DNA from: Epiperipatus broadwayi
Lineage: Eukaryota > Onychophora > Udeonychophora > Euonychophora > Peripatidae
Direction: 5' to 3'
NCBI GenBank assembly: GCA_028023455.1
Contig: JAQFVV010006197.1
Location: forward strand, 17,545,254-17,609,253
Length of the DNA stretch: 64,000 nt
Shown here: positions 22,647 through 33,683 of the stretch, piece by piece
Layout: every line of letters begins with the position of its first letter
Position numbering within the stretch: the first letter of the stretch is position 1
Translations under genes and position numbers: made by a program
Notes under the pieces: model-generated
The model's input: only the letters and a program-made list of their open reading frames with translations
Told to the model about the DNA's origin: nothing
Database searches by the model: none

Positions 22647-23627
22647 ATATTGGATGAATATGCACTAGATAGGGATTTTGCATCCATTGATTACTCTGGC
22701 TTGCACTGAGGGGTGCTACTGTGTGGAGAGTTTTGCCTCCATGAAGAACAGTTTGTATAAGCAAAAAGAATGGTGATCATGTGATGTTTTATGGTCATAT
22801 GCATTATATAGAAATAATTCCATTTAAAAAAAAAACAAACAAATTATGTTATTATCACAACATATTAATGGATAAAATTTTAAGCTAATGATAGGCAAAG
22901 TGTTCCATATGGCACCAAAGAATACATCTGAAGTTTCAAATTACTATAACTGAAAAACTCTGTCCATAAATAATAGAAAATAATATTAACTAATTTAAAA
23001 GAAAAAGTGGATGAATATAAGTGACTTAAATAATCTATTTGATAAAAATTATAAAAAGATTTGATATAATTGCAAAACTCAGCCATATGATGAATATCCA
23101 TAATCAAAACAGCATATAGAATAGGAGACATTATTTCCAAAATGTTTGTGACATTAAATGTAAATAAATTTCTTTAATTTTGCAAGAACTCACCAAATAT
23201 CATTTTTTCCTACTTATGCACTTAGTTAAAAATCTTCAAGCTTATAAAGAGATTGCATTAAAGACATGGTATTATATGCAGTAATTATTAATATTTCTCT
23301 ATAAAAGATTATAATTATTATGAAGTGCATGATATTTTTGTCCATCCTAGTAAACATGAAGGTTAAATACATATTTAAAAAGTTTACTAATTTTGATGCA
23401 AATATATCACCACTGTATTTTAAAATTATTGTAAATATCATGTCAAGATCTACAATTTTCTATGATTTTAAGTATATAAATAGCATTTTTTTATTATTTT
23501 GAAACTAAAAAGTGTTTGTTACTTTCAATTAAAATAAATAATTTTTCAATATCTGCATTAAAAACAATTATTTACTCTATTTATCTTACTCCAGAGCCAC
23601 ATGCTATAAATTTCATCAAGTAATAGA

Positions 23628-23895
23628 GTATAATAACATCACATGATAAACATTTCATACGCTTACATATTGTTAATAAGATTATCAAACTCTCCATACA
23701 GTAAATGCAGGAAGCTTGCATTAGCTACTAAGATCTAAGTACAGTGCTCTCAAATCCAAGGCTCCTCACCGATGAAATCCACAAGCTAGAAACTAGTCTG
23801 GGGATGTTGGATGAATAGGTACTAGATGCACAAACATTCCTGCATCCATTGATTATGAAGATCTACACTTGGTGGCACTACTGTATGGAGAATTT
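23628..23895 (+). mobile_element. Rearranged hammerhead repeat unit, family 1
   Basis: An inverted unit start (AACATCACATGATAAACATT) joins the inverted end (CTCTCCATACAGTA) and then passes directly into sense sequence from AGATCTAAGTACAGTGCTCT to the end GGCACTACTGTATGGAG. Large internal deletions relative to 13040-13490. Confidence 0.7.
23764..23803 (+). ncRNA. Hammerhead motif, family 1, core mutation
   Basis: CCUCA and UGGGG give a complete five-pair stem I (one G-U). Stem III and C17 are intact, but the core reads CCGAUGA (U4 to C) and stem II is weak, so this copy is likely dead. Confidence 0.5.
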
Positions 23896-24425
23896 GATAT
23901 TCTTAAGTAATAGAATACTAAATAATATTGTTATCCAAATCTCAATTCTTTTCACTGAGAACTATTAGATTCACATCTACACTTTCGGGAACCTTTCATA
24001 AGATTATCCAAGCTGAAAACTAATTAAAAAATACTCTAAAGATTTGAGTCCAATAGTTAACTTGGATAATGTAAAAAAATAAAGGTAATTTCTGGAAATA
24101 TAATTGCAAACCTGATGCTAATTATAGAAGAAGACTATTAATTAGAAATTAATCTGGGGATTTAAATGTATCTAGAATATTGATAATTGAAGTTGCAACA
24201 GATATTTCTGGATAATATTAAATAAATTAATGATCTTAAAGAAAATGCTAAAAATAAGCCAAAAAAATTATATGTAATACATCAAAATTATTTTGCACCA
24301 ATGTATCATTCAAAATAAACATAATTTTAATTTTTTGATTTTATTTTACATTAAAACAATGTTATAATACATACTCTTTTTAAAAGAAATATATATATAT
24401 ACTTTTTACAATTCATTTTTTGAAG

Positions 24426-24649
24426 GGTTTTTTACATCTTCGATGGAAACGTTGGCAAAGGGTTCTTTTAACGCGATCATTAGCCATTCTTCCCACTCTT
24501 TTTGTAGCTCTTTTAAGAGATGTGAATGACCTATCTGGCATGAATGATGCTTTGAATAGTCTTCAGAGTATTCTGTTACCATTTGCATTGATTCCTATCT
24601 TAACTGTGACAAGTAACACCAGGGTTATGAAAAACTTCAAGAATGGCAG
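24426..24649 (+). CDS. SLC11/NRAMP (DMT1-like) exon, membrane segments 9-10
   Basis: This 224-nt exon follows a TTTTTGAAG acceptor and ends at AG|GTGATT. It begins [20 protein letters not shown], continues [20 protein letters not shown], and includes [20 protein letters not shown] before ending at FKNGR. Family landmarks are all present: the Arg-rich turn after the signature, the TRS(I/L)AI(I/L)PT segment, the GMND motif and the LPFALIP helix that carries metal-coupling residues. The split Arg codon (AG|G) is completed by the first base of the exon at 43250, so the intron is phase 2. The acceptor is AAG rather than the more usual CAG/TAG, but homology with SLC11 makes this start secure. Confidence 0.95.
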
Positions 24650-26013
24650 GTGATTTATTGTAAACATATCATTAAAATTAAAGACACTACATAAATTGTT
24701 TGTATGTTTTGCAAATAGCCCATTTCATCATTCATTTATATCTGTTTAATTATGTAGTTTAAAAAATGGTGAAAATTAATCAGTGTATAATAAAATATAT
24801 ACTTTAATAGATAAAAGTGAATGATCAAAATGATAGAAATACTAAACAACCTATAAGTGTGTATGTGAATATTTAATATGCAATAACATTGAATATGATA
24901 TTTTACATCTATATCTTTAGAGTAATAATAAAGTATCTAAATTCAAAATAATATGTTGAGACATTTAATAACCAAAATTTAAAGATCATTAATAAAAATA
25001 TTTTCTTAAACATCCCAAAGTAATTTCTAGAATAAAATGTTAATTCCAAAAATTATCAATAAAGTAAAATTTGGCACTGCTAATAGAAAGTAAGGTGGTT
25101 TGAATTACTAGTACAATTTTGAGATAAATAAATTAAGATAGGTATGATACAAAATTTTTCTATGTTAACTTCTATTATGCAACAATGGATACTGCTCTTA
25201 TTTTTTCATGGTTTTAAAATAGAATCCAATAAATAATATTTAATAACAGAATGCAAGTCAGTCATAATTTTTATTTATACTCATAATATTATTTATTTTT
25301 CTTGATTTATGTTACAAATCTAGATCTGAAAAATCACATTTTAGAAATGTTCTACAGTCACAGATGTTAAAGTGACAGCAGAAAAACGTTATAGCATTAC
25401 TATTAAAAGTGGCTGTTAATGTTTTCCATAAAATATTGTCACAGTAATTTGAATACAATGTATCTAATGTCAGTCAGTACTGTATTTCACATAAAAATAA
25501 TTTCCAAAATAATTTTCCACTGTCTTCTAATATCTTTGATTAGTAGTACACTTGTTAAGATTCTTCAAAAATATTGTATCAGACATATTAGATTCACCCA
25601 AATTGGTTGCTTTCATTATCAGTAATATTAATTTTTTTATAGTATGTATATTAAAGTAAGATTTACTGAATTAGAAAATGCAATTATGCCTAAAGTTAAA
25701 GCCTCCAACCAATTTTTTTCTAAATGGAATTTTATTTATTCAATCTATATTATACATATATATCTAAGGAAAAATATATTGATATTGTTATTAAGTGAAT
25801 CATTAATTTCTCAGGATGTCATATGATGTTTGAGCATCATAAATAACAGGTTGAGCTTTGATACAAGATTTATTTCCAAGTCCATCATTCTGTTATTGCA
25901 TTAAGCTACATATAGTAAAAAAAAATTATGACTACTAGTTGACCTCAATTTTGGAAAAAATTATTCTACTAAACTGTACAACTTTAAAAAATTAATGAAG
26001 CCGTATCACAGAG

Positions 26014-26180
26014 ATGGGTTTTATGGCACAGTGGATAGCACATTCATCTACTATTCCCATTTATCATTTAGGTTTCAAGTCCAAGTTAAGCTATTTCAGG
26101 TCAGAAGCTAAATTCCTCATAGCCAAACTAGCTAATTATACAATATTGGTCAATAAATAACCATGATATATAGAAATAAA
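26014..26180 (+). repeat. tRNA-derived SINE, second family
   Basis: The A box TGGCACAGTGGATAGCA (26024-26040) and B box GGTTTCAAGTCC (26071-26082) are at tRNA-like spacing, followed by a unique body shared in part with 640-690. Confidence 0.6.
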
Positions 26181-26879
26181 CCTTCCAGAGTTATGTTTAC
26201 TTGTTACAATGAGTACTGATGAAGCCTCTATTATATTGGTAGGGTATTATTCTTACAGGCACTCAGCCTAAAGTTTACTTTTGCCATTTTATCTCACCTG
26301 ACATTTTCAGCAGTAAATTAAAAGTATCAAAAATTTTATATAAGCATTAAAATGATTAAAACATTTGTTTATAAAAAGAAAACTCTACAAAATAATTTTA
26401 AATATAAAAACTTTAATGAAACAAATAAAAGCAAGCAAAGAGTTTTCAATTCAAATATGATAAATATATTCTTATATGCAAGGAAAAAGATTTTAAATCA
26501 GTTAAAAACAGTGTTAATGCCATTAAGGAAGTTTTGCCTTACTGTCACTAGCATTTTCACTCTGTGTGACTAATTCATACACATCAGAATTATAAAAAAA
26601 AAACATTATGCATCTACAAAATATGGTATTATTCCTATAATTAAAAAATTTCTAACAGTCTATCTTATAATATCTTTGGAAAACTCAATTTTTTTTATAG
26701 AGAAAAGCCTTCCGTCATGAATAAATGCTTGTATGTATATATATATATATTATTTAATATTGTCATGATCATGTGATGTATTATTTGCTGTATTGATGTT
26801 TGTTCTATCGCCCATCTGACTGTGCAAATGTTATATCCGCAAGTAAGACTGTGCGGTCAGCAAATAACTATGTTCAATT

Positions 26880-27135
26880 CCCATGATATTCTCTTGCAAC
26901 TAATGCTCTACTCTGCAATGAATGCTCTGGTGCATATGCTCTCCAACGAATGATCTGCAATGAATGGTCTGAATATACCCTGTATTCTCTGCAATGGATA
27001 CTCTCCAAATGAATGGTCTGCAACGAATGCTCTGCCACGGATGCTCTCCAACAGATGGTCTGCACCAACTGCTCTCCAATGAATTGTCTGCAAGTGGATG
27101 CTCTCCAAACAAATGGTCTGCAACTTGCTACTGCG
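26880..27135. repeat. Minisatellite of 15-bp units with 30-bp higher order
   Basis: Alternating units of the types ATGCTCTCCAAC and AATGGTCTGCAACG repeat about 16 times. Pairs of units give a 30-bp (10-codon) period. Because the motif carries no stop on the minus strand, all three minus frames are open for 70-92 codons. The peptides are repetitive with no known domain, so I treat the frames as by-products. The tract is markedly more GC-rich than its surroundings. Confidence 0.8.
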
Positions 27136-28689
27136 TGACTGCTCTCTGACAACTCTCTATATTACACTGCATAGTTGTTACCCAGTCTTCTTATCGTTTT
27201 CTCATAACTGCAACAATTAATACACCGTCCAATAAGATATCATCTCTTATCCAGAAATATTTTCAATCAGCAAATATCTCTTGGAATAGTCTATCGCCAT
27301 TACATCAATGCCTTAATTAAATTCCACAGTTATCAGCGCGCGATCTAAAAACAACTTCTCGAATAAATTCTAGTTTTTTCTGGAGTGCACAAACATGTCT
27401 GCCATTTTTACCAAACACTACAATGTTTGTATAGAGACTTTCTTATTCACATAATCTGCATTAAATGTCATTTGTGAATAACCTGCTGTGTCAATTGAAC
27501 ATAGTTCTCTCCTATCTAAAAATGATTTTTTCACTATAGTCTATAAAACTGTGGACAATTATATTACTGATATAGTATACATTTTGTCACTAGATATATA
27601 AAAACTATATTATGTCACCACAAAAATCTCAAATAATATACCATTGAACTCTGAATAGATACATTTTGAAGATGCAGAATAAAAACTCAAATCAGTTTAA
27701 AAACTATTTTCATTCTGAATAGCAATTGAGCTACTGAAACCAATATCTTTTATTTTGGATTGCTAAAACCAGATAAAAATGGTGATGATTTATTCTGCAT
27801 CATGCATTAGAAAGATTTTTCTTATATCATATATCTCATTGTGTATACATATAACACTGGGGGAAAAAAATCACAGACTGTCCCATTAAGAACTATCTTA
27901 TCTGCAACTGACATATGCTTATTGATTTAAATAATATTTTTCTGATGTTCAAATACTTATACATGGTTAACCCAAAGATTTAAAATGACACTCCAGATGA
28001 TCAAGATATAAATCTTAATTGTGACAATTTTATCAAATTTAATAGTGATGATTATAAAACTCCATCTAAAATCATCCATTTCAAGGAAAGAAGGCATAAG
28101 CAAGTAGATGTTTGCATGCATAATTTACTGTTCATTCTGCAACATCAATAATAAAGTTGTACCCATAAGAGTAAAAAGCATTTTAATTATCAAATGTTTG
28201 ACTCTATATCTTTAATAGACACAGTAATTTTAAATCTGTAGATGGTAAAAAATTATTCACTGATGTAGATCTTCTTAAGGAAATTAACATATTTGATTTA
28301 GACTTTTAAAAAAAGGTCTAAACGAAGCAGAAAGATAAAAAATATTGAGTGATAAATTACATGGGTATAAAGTGATTAGTGGTTGAACCTTAAATATTAA
28401 AGAGTTGAATCCTGCAAAAAGTTCATAATAAAAGTAATATAATTTTGTCAGTATTACATTTTGTGATAAGTTTAAATAAGAACTAAATTTAGCATTCATT
28501 TTAATACAGTATTCTAAAGTATTTGATTAGAATTGGAAAGCTTGATCATTCAAATAATGGTCTATGATCCAGTCATGAGCCTTATCAGGTCCTCAGACAT
28601 TTGCTACTAATTGTAACAATGGGATTGTGCATTTGTGAAACATTTTCATTCTTTAACTACATTCACAAAATTTCTCTTTTCAATTCACT

Positions 28690-30200
28690 TTTTCTTCCCC
28701 TCCTCTTTTAGCTCAAGCCCTTGAGAATTAAGAAAGCATTGATGGGAACAGGCTTACTATACTGGCAGACTTTAATTGTGATTTTTGCTCAAGGCAATAT
28801 AGTAACCAATGAGTCAGTTTGAAACTAGATTTCAGTGAGACAGGAGCTTCATCTGGAAAAGATTGTATGTTTAAGAAGCCCTATTTAGAGATTCTCCTGC
28901 CTACCATGGAAGTGGAAACACTTAGAAATATCTAAAAATGGTCAGTCTTACACAATCTGGCTGGTTGGGTATCAAACCAAATAGATCACTCATTTGATTG
29001 ATAGAAATAATAAGAATAGTAGTAATAATATCAATAATAGTGGCAAAGTAAGAGGCAGTCATAGTAATGAAGGTAAATATTATAAACCTAATTTATTTTT
29101 TTAAATATAAAGTACATTGAATGTGAAATATTTGATACAAACATTTCAAGATCAGAATGGAGGATCACACTTGTGACTAAGGAACTACCAATATTCTTTT
29201 AGTGAAACTCATCATTCAGAAGAAAGAAAGGCAGGTCAGTCAGTGAAAAAATAATGCAAGGTGTTGGTCTTAAAATTTGTTTTGCAAAATAATATTAAAA
29301 AAATTCAGAGAAGGTAAACTTTTATTCCTTACAACAATACCATTAAAAAATTAATTTTCTCTTCTTGGGAACTTTAATGCAGGTATTGGTGCAAATAATA
29401 AGTTTGGGCCAAAAATGATCAGAAATAGTGGTATTGGTTTTATAAATTCAAATGCTCTTATTATTATTGAATTTATACATTATACTTGGATAGATTCTCA
29501 CAAACATTTTGTTTAAGCAGAAAAATCATTATAAAAAACATGGATGCTTCAAAGTAGTAGCATTTAATTGATTGCATTATAGCTAGGAATCAGACATACA
29601 AGAAAAACTCACATTACATGTGTGTTTACAGTCTCAGATTATTGAATGGATCATAGATTAGTATAACCCAAGATTAAAATGATAGTTGCATTAAAAAAGA
29701 AATTATTCCACTCATATTCAGACAAAAATTGATGTTCATTTTTTGGAAGAATATTATATGTATTAAATTGCATTAGCTATTAAATAGTAAAATTGCTAAT
29801 TTGAGTCTCAGACTATCATATTACTGAAGCATGGAATTCTCTTAAAGAGAGTATTATAGATACAAGTAAATCTATTCTTGGAGTTCAATAAAAAGAGAAA
29901 AATCATGATTAATTTTTTGAGTGATCTTATTATTAGTGATTCAATTAAAAAATGTGTGGCAAATTCTGCTTATCAAAATATTAGATTTTATGTTAATCTT
30001 CACAATAAATATAAAGTTCTGAAAGCAGAAGTTCAATGATTGACAAAAAGGCTTTAAAAATTATTGGTGTATTAAAACTGTAAAGAAAATATAGATATTT
30101 AGATTTTGTTTGATGCATCAAAATCAATATATGCATCTGAGAAGTGGCATCGCAATCCTCTTAAATCCAGCAATGAAACTTTCTTATATGATTACAAAAT
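28690..30200 (+). mobile_element. RTE-like LINE remnant (endonuclease region)
   Basis: Translated piecewise through frameshifts and stops, the + strand shows ETRFSETG near 28815, GVGLKICFAK near 29258-29285, LLGNFNAGIGANNKFGPK at 29360-29415, GIGFINSNALIIIEF, a TWM...LIDCIIARNQ segment at about 29540-29600, and ITEAWNSLKESIIDTSKSIL at about 29820-29880. These are the ordered landmarks of the APE-type endonuclease and linker of RTE/BovB-type LINEs (SETRF, GDFNA, WxHPRS..xIDxI, DHRLV). Catalytic GDFNA has decayed to GNFNA. The RT itself is absent. LINE A begins immediately downstream. Confidence 0.75.
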
Positions 30201-30941
30201 AAATCACTAATAAATGGTGATAATAATACTTCTAAAAATGAAATTGTACCAATAGTAATAAATAGTAATTTATCACAATAACAGTATATACATACTATTG
30301 AAGATGAAATAATGGATAATAAAAAGTCTTTAAATATCTACTTACAAAATGTTAGAGGTCTACATACTAAACTATTTACAATTAAACATAGAATTTTAAC
30401 AGCGTCTAACAGAAACATGGCTAAATGAAAGCATATATGATATAGAATTTATATATAATAGATATAAGATATACAGATGTGATAGGCCATTAGATATTGC
30501 TTCTCGAGGAAGAGATACATTAATTGCAATCAAGAATCATATTGGTTATAAACAAATATATATTTTGGATTTTTTTTTTTTTAATTTATAATAAAAACTT
30601 TATTAATAACATAAATATTTACAATTTATATTAAAAAAATATTTACAATTTATACAAGTAGTTAAACAAATAATAACCAAAACATTAAGAAATTGAAATA
30701 TTTCACTATTAAGACAAAAAGACTCCAGGCCATTAAACAGTTAATTCCTACTCAAGGAGGTTGACCTGTAACAATGTAATAGAAGGAGAGTCTTAAGACA
30801 TCAAGCAAATGCAACTCACAAGGGTGAAGCATATAACAAAATGTTTGATTAGCCTCAGGAATAAGCGACCTAGTAGAATTCTAACTTTTACCCAGAACAA
30901 ATGTTTATCTGATTATCTCACATAATTATTCCAGGACCACC

Positions 30942-32410
30942 TCAGATTTGAGTCATCATCTTTCTAGGCAAGTATCTCTGACACTGATTGAAATAAGTTT
31001 CCCAATCACTATGGAGTTTTCTCAGCCAGTTGAATTTCTTATTGTCAAATATCATAGTACATCTTATATACCATATTGTCTTAAAGGTATGCACCATTAC
31101 CATTGCATTATGGGGGTTAAATTTCTTAAAATATTGACTAAATAAAAGTTTTAAGTTGATGATTGGTCTGTGGAATACTCTAGCTCTTATCTGTCCAAAC
31201 GCTGAACATTCTTCAAATAGATGCTGGAAAGTTTCATCACCAGATTTGCATAGTAGACAGACCGGATCCAAGTTCATATGTAGCCTTTCATTTAGAACCT
31301 TAGCTGTTGGAAACAAACCATTCATCAGTTTGAAAACAAATTTCAAGTAGGACTGAGGTGCATATATAGAGTGGAACTTTTTCAACACATTTTTTATTGA
31401 TATATCCAACCATGCATTATCACAGGGGTCCCCAACCTTTTTGCACTTAAGAGCACATTCTATAATACTGGCCAGGTGGTGGGCACCATTTATTTTTTTC
31501 AACCAGATGGCGAGCACCATTTATTTTTTCAAGTAAATTTATAGTTGGATATTATTAATAATACACAATGTACAAAAAAATATTTATTTCAAAAATAAAA
31601 TTTTAACATATAATTAACGTTTATATTTTTACACTGTAAAAGTATAGTATGCCCTACAATTTGATTACAATATAATACAATAATTTATAAGAAATTTTAA
31701 AAATTAAATTTATTTGTATCAGATAAATAATTTTTTATTGTGTTCGGATAGCGGTGGGCACACGTAAAATGGCCTGTGGGCACCATGGTGCACACGGGCA
31801 TAGAGTTGGGGACCCTTGCATTATCATGACTTTAAAAATGATTTATTAAGTCTTTATATTTAATACCTTCCAAACTGGGCAAATTCAGATCATCCTGGAG
31901 ATCCCTATAAGCAATGAACAGGTCAGTTATAAAAGATCTTCCTTTACATCCAATTTCATTAAAGGAGCTAGCATGATCAACAAAAGGTCCAAGAAATTGA
32001 CTTCTAAATAAGTTAATAAATGTACTTGCCTTGATGTAAGATATATATAGCCCAGGATCAATCAGGCCAAGACCTCCATTTTCTATTGGCATTTGCAAGA
32101 TTGATATTGTGATCCATCTTGAAGTTCTACCCCAGACATATTTCTTTGCAATCTGGTTTATTCAGAGTATTGTTTGTTATGTAGGGATAACCAGGGTGCA
32201 TAGTATGCCAAAATCCCTGAAACAATGGAATTGAAAATTGATGCTCTTGTAATTTCATATAATTTAAGTGAAGAAAATTTACTTATTTTATTCTCAATTT
32301 TTGTAATAATTAATTTATTTAAATAAGAGTTCATCTTTGTCTTGGACATATATAATGGTATGCCCAAGAAAGCAGACTGGAGAGCCATAAAGTTAGATGG
32401 CATTTTTTTT
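30942..32410 (-). pseudogene. L1-like ORF2 C-terminal part, broken by a hAT MITE
   Basis: Three open pieces on the minus strand (32403-32158, 32098-31832 and 31415-30942) belong to one former frame. The first gap contains a stop or frameshift and the second is the transposon. Removing the MITE and one target duplication makes the two lower pieces adjacent. The zinc knuckle (C-x2-C-x8-H-x4-C) is in the last piece. No RT catalytic motif other than the DD of AFIDDI just upstream is left. Confidence 0.8.
31423..31818. mobile_element. Non-autonomous hAT transposon (396 bp)
   Basis: The left end CAGGGGTCCCCAACCTTTTT and right end GTTGGGGACCCTTG form the inverted termini typical of hAT elements. 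CATTATCA flanks both sides (31415-31422 and 31819-31826), an exact 8-bp target duplication. Internal sequence has the duplicated string GGGCACCATTTATTTTTT / GAGCACCATTTATTTTTT and no open frame. Confidence 0.92.
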
Positions 32411-32677
32411 ACCAGTAGCTAACTGCCAGACTGCAGACTTTATGGGTTGAATAACTGAGCCAGTTTCAGCCTGACAATTCTCTAAAATATTCATCACAAC
32501 TTGGATATTATAGCTGTTTTAAAATATTATTATAATATCGTCAATGAAAGCTGTATATAATTCTAAATTATTATTGGGTAATATTTATATTCCACCCAAT
32601 ATATCACAGAAAAATTTGAAAGGAAACTTGATGCACTTGAATCCTTTCTCATTACATATAGATATGATATAATCATT

Positions 32678-33058
32678 ATGGGAGATTGGAATATTATTTA
32701 CTATAAAAATAATGATAACTTTAAATGTAACCAATTAATACAACTACTTAAACTTCTAGGTTCAAAGCAGGTAAATGATATACTTAATAAAAATGGCTAC
32801 ACATTAGACCTAATAATTACTAATAGTCAATCTATTAGTATCCAAAAATGTGAATACTCTTTAGTGACTGAAGATGTTCTTCATGCTGCAATTGAAATTA
32901 AATTATCTCTAAACTTTAAAACTATGAAATCCATTATACAATCTAAAAGAAATTATACTAAAGGGGATTACTTGGGTTTGTATACAGCAGTGAAAAATAC
33001 TAATTGGGAAGAGTGTAAATACTTGTGGCTACTAAGCTGTTATTTACAAATAAATTGA
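32678..33058 (+). pseudogene. LINE A endonuclease, C-terminal half
   Basis: A 126-codon open frame containing the D-x-N step as GDWNI, the GYTLDLIIT motif and a decayed end region (LVTEDVLHAAIEI, where an active enzyme has S-DH). It lacks its N-terminal half because of the 2 kb insertion and lacks all RT sequence downstream. Confidence 0.7.

Positions 33059-33114
<56 letters not shown>
33059..33114. repeat. ATT microsatellite, LINE A 3' tail
   Basis: About 18 ATT units, directly following AAATAAATTGA. The same ending occurs at the 3' end of LINE B, so this is the element's own tail. Confidence 0.9.
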
Positions 33115-33117
<3 letters not shown>

Positions 33118-33137
33118 AAAAATCATATGCCTTTTAT

Positions 33138-33677
33138 TTGAAAGATTGTGCAGATAAAGAAAAGGATGGTTTTAAAACTGTATTTTATCGTAAAAATAAG
33201 AATAAAAATATTAAAAATTCAAGTTCTTCACCTATTATAGAAAATCAGGTTAATCATGTTTTAAAAGCTGTTAAGACAAGAAAGAAATTTAAAAAAATTT
33301 TTCTAACTAGAATGGATAATGACACCTCTGTTGAAGATGTGACTGCTCATTTGAAAAATGTTTTAGATATAAATAGTGTGTGTTATAAACTGAATACAAA
33401 ATCTAAAAAATATTCTTCATTTTATTTATCTATAGAGGAATCTGAATCTGATAAAGTTTTGGTCTGTAACGTTTGGCCTTTGTCAGCAGTCATATTGCCC
33501 TTCTATGGAGATTTAAAATATTTAAATTTTAATGTTGATAGTACACAGGATAATGCTATATTAAATATTAATAAGATTATTGAAGAAAAGACAGAAGATA
33601 TTATATTGACTGATAATGTTGATGAAATTAGCACAGTGCAAGATATAAATTTGCAAAATAATCTATGTAATAAATAG
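33138..33677 (+). pseudogene. LINE B ORF1 protein, C-terminal part
   Basis: 180 codons, Lys/Ser-rich at the start and then a folded region, KKIFLTRMDNDTSVEDVTAH through YSSFYLSIEESESDK to WPLSAVILPFYG. This resembles the RRM-like or PHD-associated domain of Jockey and CR1 ORF1 proteins (thr-x-E-D-V...L, SFxxxV, WPxGvxVRxF), which bind the element's RNA. The N-terminal part of ORF1 appears to be missing. The stop is six bases before the ORF2 start region. Confidence 0.7.
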
Positions 33678-33683
33678 CCATTC

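Larger units (their letters stand above)
22012..22795. mobile_element. Hammerhead repeat cluster, inverted and tandem units
   Basis: An inverted unit end (22016-22205, minus hammerhead) is followed by a sense end lacking the hammerhead (22210-22290), a full sense unit (about 22300-22737) and the first 55 bp of another sense unit (22738-22795). The junction at 22730-22745 (GGAGAGTTTTGCC then unit start) is a true head-to-tail junction, matching that at about 22285-22300. Confidence 0.75.
16890..24425 (+). other. SLC11 intron, 7.5 kb
   Basis: Bounded by GTAAAA and the AAG acceptor. It contains the G-rich purine tract (17401-17571), two MITEs (18248-18463 and 18689-19196) and two hammerhead repeat clusters (22012-22795 and 23628-23895). 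The stretches 16890-17400, 17575-18245, 19205-22010, 22800-23625 and 23900-24425 are AT-rich with no recognisable gene or repeat. Confidence 0.8.
30570..32558 (-). mobile_element. L1/Tx1-like LINE, minus strand, inserted in LINE A
   Basis: On the minus strand the copy starts at RT motif C (AFIDDI, 32533-32547), continues through ORF2 thumb sequence and ends with a CCHC knuckle, a 3' tail with AATAAA (30599-30604) and a poly-A (30570-30582). Landmarks are AFLGIPLYMSK, KYVWGRTSRW, PIENGGLGLIDPGLY and the knuckle CLLCKSGDETFQHLFEEC. It is 5'-truncated just before motif C. A 396-bp hAT MITE interrupts it at 31423-31818. Confidence 0.85.
30205..33116 (+). mobile_element. LINE A, CR1/Jockey-like, split and internally deleted
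   Basis: Part one (30205-30569) ends ORF1 and starts ORF2 with LNIYLQNVRGLHTKLFTIKH then LTETWLNES...YRCDRP. Part two (32559-33057) resumes NSKLLLGNIYIPP and continues through GDWNI and GYTLDLIIT to NTNWEECKY. Both match LINE B (33117-36590). A minus-strand L1-like LINE (30570-32558) separates them. After the endonuclease the sequence jumps straight to the 3' end, so the RT is deleted, and it finishes with AATTGAATTATT and an ATT microsatellite tail (33059-33114). Confidence 0.75.

Noticed and set aside
26220-26260. Hammerhead core at CTGATGAAGCC
   Set aside because: CUGAUGA is present but there is no GAAA or stem I partner downstream.
26874-27152. Minus-strand open frames of 70-92 codons as a new repetitive protein gene
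   Set aside because: All three frames are open simultaneously because the 15-bp repeat lacks stops. No start context, splice sites or domain.
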